64,000 nucleotides of DNA from Paramyrothecium sp. XJ0827 (taxonomy: Eukaryota; Ascomycota; Sordariomycetes; Hypocreales; Stachybotryaceae), in NCBI GenBank assembly GCA_020881915.1, contig JAJFPB010000009.1:1054001-1118000 (forward strand). The letters are read 5' to 3'. The notes below the pieces were generated by a model. It had not been told where the DNA came from. It did no database searches and saw only the letters and a program-made list of their open reading frames with translations. Within the stretch, counting starts at the first letter, position 1; the number at the start of each line of letters is the position of its first letter. The position numbers were made by a program, and so were the translations under genes. This document shows positions 21,523-32,079 of the stretch, piece after piece.

Positions 21523-22065
21523 AGTCGGGGTGGTTTGGTAAGGGTCAAGGTAAGATGATAACAGGATCCAACAAATCCCAATTGGTCAGGAAGACGAAGT
21601 AAACTGTACGATTTTTTGTCACTGACTGGTATCGGTGCTCTTGTGTGCAGAAAACGGACAACCACCTAAGGGGTATGGCTGCTGCTGATAAAGATGAACG
21701 GCTGGGTGGCTGTTGGGGGCTCAATGCAAGATTCCCCTCTTACTCTGGCCTGCCTCTCCAGTTATATTGGCACACAATGCATAAATTTCACGTAATGCAA
21801 CAAAGAAACAATGTGGCTGCCATTGGAGCGATGTATGAGATGATTGGTATCAAGTCCATGCAAGCGTTGTTGCAACCGTGTGAAAGTGCACACCCAGTAA
21901 CACAGCAGTTAACCAATCAGAGCAAGGACGGGAGAGTACTTGAAATAGCGGGCTTCACGTCATCTACAATCGACGTCTTGAAGATCCAGGCAAAATCCGA
22001 CGTTGTGGGGATTCTACTGCTTTCCTTGCTGCTCATAATCGTCTTTATTCAGTGTCCGAATTCCA
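21523..22065. promoter_or_regulatory. Divergent promoter between TauD-like and ATP-grasp-like genes
   Basis: This 543-base interval lies between two divergent start codons. An open frame at 21645-22100 overlaps the ATP-grasp start but has no motif and is not annotated. Confidence 0.5.
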
Positions 22066-23692
22066 ATGGAGGTTCCCAATCTGCAGCAAATCCATTTTGA
22101 CGCAAGTCATCTGGACCTAGGTATCAATACCAAACTCCTCAAGCAACAGCATGACAGCCTTCAGGCAGCATTATTGGAATCTTGTCCTGCTCATCTGTGG
22201 CATCACGGGTCTTACGGCGCGGGCTGCCCTCGGCCTATTCTTATTAACAAGAATCATCAGCAGTAATTAGAAGATTTGCACATAGCCTTGACTATCGCTA
22301 TCAACGACATCGTTAATCGGTGGTGGAGTGACAAGAATGCCCGGTTTCCGCAGAGAATGCCTCTAGAGAGGACTGAGGAAGAACTCCTGAAAGTAAGCTC
22401 AATGTCCAAATGACCATTCATGGGCTAACATGCATGCTTTAAATGTGTAGTGGCTCGATACTCAGGCATCTCAAGGCATCTTGCCAGCATTTTGCGAGCG
22501 ACTGGGCTCATGGAGGCCGGATTTCCTCGTTGAGAACCGTTCAGGTGGTCATGAGGGCAGAAGCGATGGGCGAGAAAATTTCAGCATCACAGAAATCAAT
22601 GCTCGATTTTCTTTCAATGGCTTCATGCATGAAGCGTACGGCCAGAAGGCTCTCAACGACAATCTCCAGAATATGGGCTCTGAGGCGGCGGGGCTTATGG
22701 GTGCTACAGATCCTGAGATGGTATCACTTCCTCTCTCAATATGCGCGCTTCATGCATCCATCACGTACTTGCTAACCAGGTCTTAGATCCTTAATGGCTT
22801 ATTTGGTCTTTTCGACCCCAATGTTCCCCTACATCTTCTCAAAGGTCTAGAGAAAGGCATTGACATCCACATGTTCATCGACGCGGTGGAGCGTCGCTTC
22901 GGAACCAGACCTCGCCTGATCACACCGGATGCGCTACGACTACTCCCAGAGCCAAAGGCTCAAACAGGTTATCGCCTTTGTTGTGTGTCGACGGATGATA
23001 GCAGTACCAATTCAGGGACCATGCCGAGGTTTTTCAACGGCAAAGGAGAAATGCTGGAAGAGATTCTCCAAGTTGGTCTGGAGCTCCACCAGCGGGAGCT
23101 GGTAGCCCTTGACCCAGAAGTTCTGCGCCAGCTCAGCCTGCGTTGCTTCAACGACATGCGTACCGTTCTGCTAGTCCATGACAAACGCATGCTTGGGATT
23201 GTCAGGCAAGAGCTGAAATCAATGGTCACACGGCAGGTCTTGAGTGCAGCCCAGGCTGGCGCTCTCGATCGGGGGATCGTCGAAACAATCCTGCCAGGAT
23301 CACAAGAGCTGCAAGATCTACTTCAAGCCTCTCGAACCTCAGACCAGCTGAAAGATGGATACATACTAAAGCCAATACGGAGTGGAAAGGGTGATGGAAT
23401 TGTCTTCGGCGATGACCTCACCCGTGAAGCATGGATCTCCGCACTGGAGCAGCTCCGATCCCCCAAGCCGACGCTGAATATCGCCTGTGTGATCCAGAGG
23501 CGCATAATTCCTCAGGTCTACAATCTGATACTAAAGCCATGCGGAGCTACACAGCGGTATCCTCTTGTGGGAACGTACCACGCTGCAAATGGGGAGCTCT
23601 TGGGCCTTGGCACATGGCGAGCTAGCGGCGGGAGGATCGTTGCCGTCAGCTGTGGCGGATCGTGGATCTGTTCAGTAATCCGCAGTGGCTGA
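22066..23692 (+). pseudogene. ATP-grasp-like ligase with one in-frame stop
   Basis: The frame is join(22066..22392, 22451..22720, 22787..23692), 501 codons, interrupted by TAA at 22264-22266 (codon 67). Both sides of the stop are in the same frame and fit one protein: PRPILINKNHQQ before it, then LEDLHIALTIAINDIV and RWWSDKNARFPQRMPLE after. The catalytic-looking part is intact: NARFSFNGFMHEA, HDKRMLG and GYILKPIRSGKGDGIVFG, resembling the lysine and glycine-rich loop of circularly permuted ATP-grasp enzymes, ending GGSWICSVIRSG. ATP-grasp enzymes join a carboxylate to an amine or thiol through an acyl phosphate. The stop could be a single CAA-to-TAA mutation, a sequencing error, or avoided by unseen splicing. 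Introns use GTAAGC...TAG and GTATCA...TTAG. The exact ATP-grasp subfamily is not certain. Confidence 0.75.
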
Positions 23693-25084
23693 TCGCGCAA
23701 GCAGCACTTCGTGGGCCGTGGAATGAGTGCCTGCTGCAGGTTTCGCCCAGTTCGTCGTCATGCATCGGGGGAAGGGCTGAGCCAGGGCGGGGATGGTTGG
23801 TTGAGGAAGAATAGTCTTGCATAAATGCACTTTCTAACAAACGAGGCAAGTGTCCGAGAGTGGCTTATGTTGTATTGTCGTTGGGCCTTGCCCTGCAATA
23901 GGCTGAGCTGAAAAATCGCGGTGAAACATGCGCATGCTTCCTCCACTTCCGATGGTGAGCTCGCCGCAAGCCCACTTCGCGAATAACTTCTGTTTTCAAT
24001 TGTCCGCATGATACGTGTGGTAGCCTTCTAGACCAATTGGTCTCCTTCTCCTTCCCTGATCATGCAATTTTGGTGGCGAATATGCATGAACTAGATTGTT
24101 GCATGAGAATTTTGTCCACAGTGTCAGGGAACACATATTTTTCTTGCATCATGCAAGATGTTCAGGCCTCGTTGCTTTTTGCTGTCGTGGAGCGGCGGCG
24201 GTAGCCATGTCTCTTTGGATTGAGAGCTGCTGACCGGTGCTGCCGGTAAGAGGCTTTCCGTAATGCAATATGCACGCAGGAGGTTCAAGTGAAGGAGTCT
24301 GTTGATAGGATTGGTTCAAGAGTGAGGCGAGCCTGCGAGTCGTATAGTGAGGCTGAACAACGATGAGGATGGATTTACCCACTAACTCCTGCAAGACGCG
24401 TGATTTATGAGAGCCTCGGCCTCTAGCAATTGTTGGAAAGCTCGATCTTCGGAGATACATACTGAACCACAGATCGTATATGCAACAAACACTTACCACC
24501 ACGCGATGGCAGGCCAGGTGCATCTACCAACGCATGTGTGCGCATCACTTGCCAGAAGCTATTGAGATTGAAAGAGCAGATGGAGCTACCGGCCAGCGAC
24601 TAAAGCTGTGCCATGTGTCATACATATTGGCCAGCCGCTCTCCTGGGGTTCACTACCTTGTTTACAGTGTATGGCTTTAGACTTGTAAACAGTTCGTCAC
24701 GCCCGTGTCCTGGTGTCTTCTCACCGCCAATGCCAATCTTGAATACATAGCACGTAAGCACGTAGATTCGAAGTCTTAGACACAATCATCTAGATCGGAG
24801 CTTGGTTACTCGTACAGCCCGAATACAACGCCCCTCCCTGACTGTGCTTCTCGCCCGATGCTTGCATGTATGCCGAAGCCCTGCTCCTCCATTTCCTTTC
24901 GAATGACCACAAGCACCAGCTCAAGCCGCTGAGTTTCTTCCTCCGCTGTCTTTGGGCCTGCTTGTATAACTTAGTGTGCAAAATCAATTCGCGGCTTCCG
25001 AAGGTGTGAAGTTTCACAAATCTGAATAAGCCTCGTACCAGTGCCTTCAAAGTTAAAACTCCAAGCCCTGCATAAGCCATCACC
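23693..25084. other. Long intergenic region upstream of ABC exporter
   Basis: This 1.4 kb gap separates two rightward genes. Open frames such as 24149-24523 on the minus strand have no motif. I see no gene or clear repeat; the promoter of the ABC exporter should lie in the last few hundred bases. Confidence 0.45.
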
Positions 25085-28000
25085 ATGGCCCAGTATTCAA
25101 CCCTCCCTCTCATCGTGGCAGTCCTTGTCATCAGTTTTCTCTCATACTTGCCAGCAATAGGATCCATTTACATCCAGATTCGAGACAAAAAGCCCAGAAA
25201 TTTCTTTTATCAAGATGCTGATGGCCACGGTACTCCTGAAACCATCGCCAACTTCTCCAATCGAGGAGCCAAGAGTTCTCTCCTCAGTTGCGCAGTGGTG
25301 GGCTTTAGCATTTCCATTGGAATCCTCCTGGTATCCCATTTCCGTTCTTTCAAACAAGGTCAAACGTTGGAGATTGGCGGGTTTGCAGGCATCTGGGTAA
25401 GGCTTCTCAGCCGCTTGTACGCTGGGCTGGTTCTCATCCTTCATTCTAACTCTTGGCTTCTACAGGGAATAATACTACTCCATTCCGTTTGCATAGCTTG
25501 TCACCACTCCTCAATCACCTGCTATTCTTTAAGTATCTGGCTTCTGGTACCTGCGTTCCTCTTAATTGCGGTATCGTCTGTGCAACTGCAGCAATCCCCT
25601 CAGTTCAATGGTCAATGGAGTCTCCTTAGCCTACTTTGTATGAGCAACAACATTTGTAGCGTTGCTCTTGGGCTCAACGCTATTTCATTTCCCCGTCGCC
25701 CGGTGGTCCTATTCAAAGAACACGAAGTGGACGGCCAGTCAACTGTGTCTGTGTTTAGTAGAATCACGTGGAGCTGGATCAAAGCACTTCTAGATCAGGC
25801 CTCGGTTAACGAGGACCTTCAAAGCCATGACATTCCTTACTGTGATAGCTCGCTTCGTTCTGAAGAACTGGAGAAGTCTTGGGGTTCTTCGAAAGCCAAA
25901 TCCACACTTCTCCGTTCTCTCATGTGGGCTTTCAAAGGGAAACTCTTTTTACTATGGGCACTCACCATGACCCGGTGCTTGGTAGGAGTAGTTCCTTTCT
26001 GGACAATGTTACAAATTCTCGACATTCTTGAGAAACGCACAATTGTAGCATCTCGTCACATGGAGCTGTTGATTCTCGTAATGGCAATGGCCGCTTCTAA
26101 TCTACTGGACGCTGTAAGTCAATTCATCAGTTCTCACACACTCTTCTATCCTAGCTGACTCACTTGATTTACTATACTTATTAGTGGATGGAAGGGTGGG
26201 CATATTGGTACTCTGTATCTGCCCTATCTTTACCTATTCGCGCCCAGTTGTCAAATCTCATTTTCAGCAAGTCCCTACGACGGAAGAACATTCAATCACT
26301 TGATAAGGTCGGTGATGTTCAGAGCTCTCAAAGCACTGCCAGGGAATATACTACACAAAATGACAGTCTGGCGAAAACCAATGAAGCAAATTTTCCTTCC
26401 TCCCGCCAGGCTACTGTTAATCTCGTTGGGGTGGATACTGAACGCATTGCATACTTTCTTCAATTTCAGTTCCTCATTCTCAACGGGATCCTTAGGTTGG
26501 CCATCTTCTCGGCATTTCTCCTGCGCCTCATAGGCTGGCTTCCTTATGGTGCAGGTGTCCTTGCCTGGGCACTTATTCTGCCTGCCAGCGCTGCTTGCTC
26601 GAACCTTCTTCTCGTTCAAAGTGGAAAACTTATGGAGATTCGAGATGTCAAGCTATCCAAAGTTAATGAAGCACTGCTTGGAATCCGACAGATTAAGTTC
26701 TCTGCGTCCGAGTCCCAATGGGAAGCGAAAATCCTTGCTCTCAGAAACAAAGAGTTGGCGGTATTGTGGAAATACTTCCTCGCAGATGGTGCCCTGTTTG
26801 GCTGCTGGGTAGTCAGTCCAATTCTACTAGCCGCGACATCTCTTGCTGTGTATGCCTTCACATATGGTACTCTCTCGCCTTCAGTTGCATTTGTTAGCAT
26901 CGGAATATTTAATGCTTTAGAGGGTACGCTGGGTTCCCTTCCAGAACTTCTTACCTTGGGTATCGACACCCTGGTTTCCATTGCTAGAATCGACGCCTAT
27001 TTACAGGGTCCAGAGCTGCAGCCCACCGAAGCCCAGGGCCAGGCCATCAGCTTCAATGACGCCTCCATCAGTTGGGTTGCAGACAGCGAGACAGAAGATG
27101 AGGAGAGGTTTCTTCTGAAGGATCTTTGCTTCAGTTTCCCAGTGGGAGAACTCTCTGTGATATCTGGCAAGACTGGAAGTGGCAAGAGTCTGCTCATATC
27201 GGCCATCCTCGGGGAGGCTTCTATAAAGACAGGATCGATCTTTGTACCCAAAGTCGACTCTACTACCCAGCAGCTTGCTCGACACACAGAAGAATGGATC
27301 ATTCCAAATTCTTTGGCATACGTGAGCTCAACACCATGGCTTGAAAACAAGTCTTTGCGCGACAACATCCTCTTCGGTCTGCCCTTTATCAAGTCTCGTT
27401 ATGAGGAAGTTGTGAAGGTGTGTGCCCTAAGCCAAGATCTCGCACTCCTCTCGGATCGAGATCACACGGAACTGGGTGCGAATGGAGTGAACTTGAGTGG
27501 TGGTCAGAAATGGCGTATAACTCTGGCCCGAGCAATTTATTCCCGTGCCGAAATACTGATCCTGGAAGACATCTTCTCTGCGGTTGACACCAACGTTGGC
27601 GGTTGGATCTTTCATGAGTGTCTTCTTGGAAACATCTGCCGTGGTCGTACCAGAATCCTCGCAACACACAACACAGGAATGGTTTGGCCAAAAGCAAAGT
27701 TCGTCGTCGAGCTTGCAAGTGGTACAGTCGGTTATTCTGGAGGTCCGAGGATTACGTCCGAAGCGCAAGCAAACACACAGAATGGCGACGAAGTTCATGC
27801 TCATGGCGAAACAGACGGAATGAATTTTGAATCTGCATCGACTGGAGATAGGTCTTCCTTTTGTCGACCTTTCCGAAAATTTGTCCAGATCGAAACGCAT
27901 GAGAAGGGCTCTGTGAAGAAACGCGTCTACCTGGCCTATCTGAAAAGTAGTGGTGGTGCGTCATTGTGGAGTGTGTGCATTCTTATCTTATTAGCATACC

Positions 28001-29889
28001 AAATTGGGGTGATAAGTTAGTTCTTCCTCTCTATCGTATCTTCGCCCAATGAAACCAGCTCACATGGCAATAGGTCGAGGTTGGTGGTTGCGCGTCTGGA
28101 CCGCCCAAACCGGTGCAGACGAACTCTACGTAGGCCTAGGATCGCACCCGGTTTTTGCAACAGTCGACGCCATCAGACAGAAGCTGCTTCAGCAAAGTGT
28201 TGACAACCTATTCGCTCAGGGCGATTTATCCTACTACCTAAGCATATACATTTTTCTCTCCATGGTCACGGCAGCCGTTGGAATTCTACGCTACTTCGGA
28301 ATCTATTGGCTTGTTATAAAGGCAAGCCAAACAATATTTGAGAAAACAATATTTGCGGTACTGTATGCGCCCTTGCAGTGGCTGGATACTGTTCCAACCG
28401 GGAGAATCATCAATCGCTTTACAGCAGACTTCAACGTCATTGACCAGCGCGTTCCTCTAAGCTTGATAATGTTTTCAACCAACATATTCAAATTCATCAG
28501 TATCTGTACTGCTTCATTCTTTACATCTTTTTATCTGGTTCTCCCTGCAATGGTTCTCGTTCTTTTGGGCTTTCGTGTGGGCAGGCGGTATTTGACCGCA
28601 AGTCGCCCTCTCAAACGACTCGAGAGCAACTCTAAATCACCGGTTTTTGAGCTTTTCAACACCACGCTGACCGGTATAACAACCATTCGTGCATTCAAAA
28701 AATCACAAGACTATATCAACCAAATGCACACTTGCATCGACAGTTGGACGATGACAACTTTCTATACAGCCCTCGCGAATCGCTGGATGAGCTTCCGCAT
28801 GGCCTTGATCGCGGCATGTTTCGCTGTTTTTGTCGGAGTTATGATCGCGTTTAATCGCTCTATTGACGCCGCCTTGGCTGGGTTTGTCCTTTCGTTTGTG
28901 CTGGACTTCTCTGAAAGCATCCGATGGACCATTCGGTGCTACGGGGACATGGAACTCGACATGAACTCCATGGAGCGAGCTCACGAGTACATGAACCTTG
29001 AGACAGAGCCTTTTGACGGACAAAAGCCGCCAGCGGCGTGGCCTTGTTCCGGTGCCATTGAGCTAAAGAACCTTGACGCCGCGTATGGGCGCGAATCACC
29101 ACTTGTCCTCCGACAATTGTCTTTGAAGATCGCACATGGCGAGCGTATCGGGATTGTAGGACGAACCGGCGCTGGCAAGTCGTCAATGGCTCTCGCACTA
29201 TTCCGTTTTCTGGACATTCGCTCGGGCAGCATTATTATTGATGGACTCGACATTTCTCAACTCACCTTACATGACCTGAGGTCGCGGCTATACATTGTAC
29301 CCCAGGTAAGACTCGAGATGCAAACAGTTGCTTCACTACGTCTAATGTATGACAGGACCCAATATTGTTTTCGGGGACTATCCGGTCCAATCTAGACCCA
29401 TACATTCAATACTCTGACAGCGAGATCATGACAGCCCTTGGACGAGTTCACCTCACAAACAGTGGCGATGAACCAGCAGCCGAGGCTGGTGCCCACAGCA
29501 ACACATTTAACAATTTGGACAGCCTCGTCTCAGAATCTGGCAGTAATCTGTCCCATGGTCAACGCCAACTTCTTTGTATTGCACGGGCAGCCCTGGTTTC
29601 TCCCAAAGTCATAATTCTAGATGAAGCTACTTCTGCCGTAGATATGGCCACAGACAAGCTTGTGCAGCGCAGCATCCGCCAGGGTTTCGCAGACAGCACA
29701 ATCATTGTGATCGCTCATCGACTTAACACCGTCGCAGATTTTGACAGAATACTTGTCCTTGATAATGGTTCTGTGGCTGAGTTTGGCACACCAAGGGAGC
29801 TATGGGAGGATAAAGGAGTGTTCCGAAACATGTGCGAGAAGGCTAGCCCATCGGAGAGAGATGAACTCCAAACCACGATATGCCAGTAA
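25085..29889 (+). CDS. ABCC (MRP-type) full-length ABC transporter, 1518 aa
   Basis: Coding is join(25085..25396, 25466..26113, 26185..28015, 28074..29305, 29356..29889), 4557 bases. The layout is that of fungal ABCC exporters: an N-terminal extra membrane domain (several hydrophobic helices in about 1-190), membrane domain 1, nucleotide-binding domain 1 with Walker A GKTGSGKS (about 648-655) and signature LSGGQ (757-761), membrane domain 2 beginning around GWWLRVW, then domain 2 with Walker A GRTGAGKS (about 1293-1300), signature LSHGQ and Walker B VIILDEATSAVD. Domain 1 has LILEDIFSAVD at Walker B, a degenerate site typical of ABCC half-site asymmetry. Such pumps export glutathione conjugates or metabolites at plasma or vacuolar membranes. 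It closes the cluster and is the natural exporter of its product. Confidence 0.92.
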
Positions 29890-30221
29890 TTGTGGTTGTT
29901 TACCCTTTACTTCATATATACTGCTAATTAATCACAAGAGCCAGTAAGCAGAGTTAGTAATTACCTATCTCGATTTGCTCGCTGCCTTTGTTTATTTGTT
30001 GAATATCGACGTCTGTGTTTACTTCCAGATCTTCCAGCCTCACTGCAGGGTAAGACGCTCTACCCGGTTGCTGGACCTTCGGCGGCTCCGACCGACACGC
30101 CGGCTCCACCGGAGCCCCACAACACCAGCGCAAATTAGCTTGCCCTAACGAGCCAGATCCCACGGATCCATTTCGCAACCCTTCTTCAGCCTCATTCGCC
30201 TGCCAGGTCTCCAACGAATCA
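29890..30221. other. Intergenic between ABC exporter and tRNA-Ala pair
   Basis: This holds the transporter 3' flank and the 5' flank of the first tRNA-Ala. No gene is supported. Confidence 0.5.
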
Positions 30222-30329
30222 GGGCGAATGGTTTAGTGGTATAATACTCCCTTAGCATGATCCGTCCGAGCCTGCTCGGAACGGCGACTTCTCTGGGAGT
30301 GGTCCGGGGTTCGATTCCCCGTTTGTCCA
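30222..30329 (+). tRNA. tRNA-Ala (AGC) with 36-base intron
   Basis: Acceptor GGGCGAA pairs with TTTGTCC, with G3:U70, the alanine identity pair, and discriminator A. The anticodon stem CTCCC/GGGAG holds anticodon AGC at 30254-30256. An intron sits at the canonical place after position 37 (30258-30293). The T arm is CGGGG TTCGATT CCCCG. Confidence 0.93.
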
Positions 30330-30335
30330 GGTCAA

Positions 30336-30452
30336 GGGCGAATGGTTTAGTGGTATAATACTCCCTTAGCATGAGCTGAACAAGTCTGCTTCGGCAGTCT
30401 TTGAAGGCGACTCTTCTGGGAGTGGTCCGGGGTTCGATTCCCCGTTTGTCCA
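30336..30452 (+). tRNA. tRNA-Ala (AGC) with 45-base intron
   Basis: A second tRNA-Ala starts six bases after the first ends. Its mature sequence matches copy 1, with anticodon at 30368-30370, but the intron (30372-30416) is longer and different in sequence. This tight tandem pair may be transcribed independently through internal A and B boxes. Confidence 0.93.
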
Positions 30453-30711
30453 GATCAACAAGGACCAGGCGTCCAATTTCTTTTTGGCGTTGCATGATGT
30501 CAGCTGCGACTTCTTTTTTTTGTCTGGACTGGTCTAGCTGAGGAGAAGCAATGCAGAAAGGATGAAACGTGTTCTCGGTGAAAGGTTCGATTGTCTAGAA
30601 CATTTGGTATTGTACCTCCAACTCCTTGATATCTCAAATCACATCTATGTGGGCCTCTAACTCCAAGCCGAACCCCGGCTATCAAACACTTGCCCTTGTC
30701 TCCATGATCCT

Positions 30712-31248
30712 TCATAGCGTCTTGACGAGAACCGAGAAGTAGAGGTCATCTCGCAGCGCGGGCCCATTCACCAGATGTTCGTATGGGAACGGCTTCTTTT
30801 CTGGCGTCTTTTCGTAACCTCGGCGGATGTACCAGGCAATGAGCTCCTCCCGTGTCCAGATGACGCTCATCTCTAGCTTGGCGACGCCGAACGTGTCTTT
30901 GGCATAAGCTTCGGCGGCGGCTAGCACCTGTTTCCCGATACCACCTCCTTGGAGCTTTGGGTTGACTGCAAAGAGCCCGAAGTAGCCCAGTGCCTCATCG
31001 CGCTTGAGGATCTCGCAGCACGCGACAAGTGTGTTGTTCTCATCGAATGCCAGGAAGACGACGCCGAATGGCTCATTGATCTTGGCGAGCAAGCCCTCCT
31101 CATCTATTCGATCATCGGCGACAAGATCTGCTTCAGTGGTCCACCCTTCCCGGCTCGCTTCACCCCTGTAGGCCGACCGAATCAACGGCAGCACTGCCGG
31201 GATGTCTGAAGGCAGTGCTTTGCGAAATGTGAGTGCTTTTGTGGCCAT
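30712..31248 (-). CDS. GNAT-family N-acetyltransferase, 178 aa
   Basis: A single-exon gene. I place the start at 31248 (MATKALTFRKALPSD), because the GNAT fold begins immediately after; an in-frame ATG at 31335 would add 29 hydrophobic residues. The acetyl-CoA-binding motif A is visible as FGLFAVNPKLQGGGIGKQVLAAAEAYA (positions about 91-117), with the Q-x-x-G-x-G type loop QGGGIG. AWYIRRGYEKTPEKKPF is motif B. Family members acetylate amines of small molecules or proteins; no substrate is evident. If the longer start is used, the leader could act as a membrane or targeting segment. Confidence 0.87.
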   Translation of the reverse strand: MATKALTFRKALPSDIPAVLPLIRSAYRGEASREGWTTEADLVADDRIDEEGLLAKINEPFGVVFLAFDENNTLVACCEILKRDEALGYFGLFAVNPKLQGGGIGKQVLAAAEAYAKDTFGVAKLEMSVIWTREELIAWYIRRGYEKTPEKKPFPYEHLVNGPALRDDLYFSVLVKTL

Positions 31249-31335
31249 TGTCTCCTGAATGAGGGGCGCGCCTGCTAGGACTGTGTTTAGAAAAAGAAGC
31301 TGCGGGTAAGAGAAGATGGAAAGTGAAGCTGTCAA

Positions 31336-32079
31336 TGGCGACGAGGGTGTTGAACAGGAAGATGGATGGCTTATAAAAGTGTCAAAAGACGCTGAGGAGA
31401 AAACAGCGCCCGAAGTTTCGTAGTCAATAGCGCCTTAGGGACTAGCCTCTGGGCCCTGGCGGAGTTCTCCTTCCCTGTTCCGTACTGTGGTCTACAATTG
31501 TGGCAACGAGAGCAACTAATTGCTGGGATCGGCCGATTTCGGAAACTGATGTCTGCCCAGCAAGCAGGTCGTAAGGAATTACCGCATTGGGTAATGCTTT
31601 ACGACCCAAACCCAGACCCCAACCTCGAATGACACGCAGGGCGGTTGCGACAGCACGCAGCAACGGTAGAAATTGTCTGCTATCACGCCTTTCACTTGAC
31701 AAGGTCATGGTTTGAGTGCCACGGAGATAGAAATTCTTGTCAAGATGTCCTGAATAACGTCTTCTCCGCGACCTAGCCGGCGTCGTGTCTCACTTCCTGT
31801 CTCAGCTCCTCATTCTCGGAGATTAGCGACGCCAGCTGACTTCTGACCTGCCTTTCTCGCGTTTCTCTTTTACATTGTCAAAATTTGGATGAATCAGATG
31901 CCTAGAGAACTAAGCTTGTCGATTTCCCACCCGACGCAGGTTCCCAAACCTCATGTCAGCATTGAAGATACGATGAAGCACAGTGACCAACTGCGGGATG
32001 TCAATTGCATTATATAGTTAAGCTATCTAGTTATTTATTAAACACAAGTCGACGGTATGCCGCCCTTGACAATCGGACA
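31336..32079. other. Intergenic between GNAT and 7TM-RGS genes
   Basis: Promoter side of the leftward GNAT gene and 3' flank of the leftward 7TM-RGS gene. No further gene is supported. Confidence 0.5.

Noticed and set aside
21645..22100. 151-codon frame before the ATP-grasp start
   Set aside because: It overlaps the ATP-grasp start in another frame and its hydrophobic end lies in that overlap; no motif supports it.
24149..24523. 124-codon minus-strand frame
   Set aside because: No motif and no splice continuation found.
30222..30452. tRNA pair as tRNA-Pro
   Set aside because: The anticodon is AGC and the acceptor stem has G3:U70, both alanine features.
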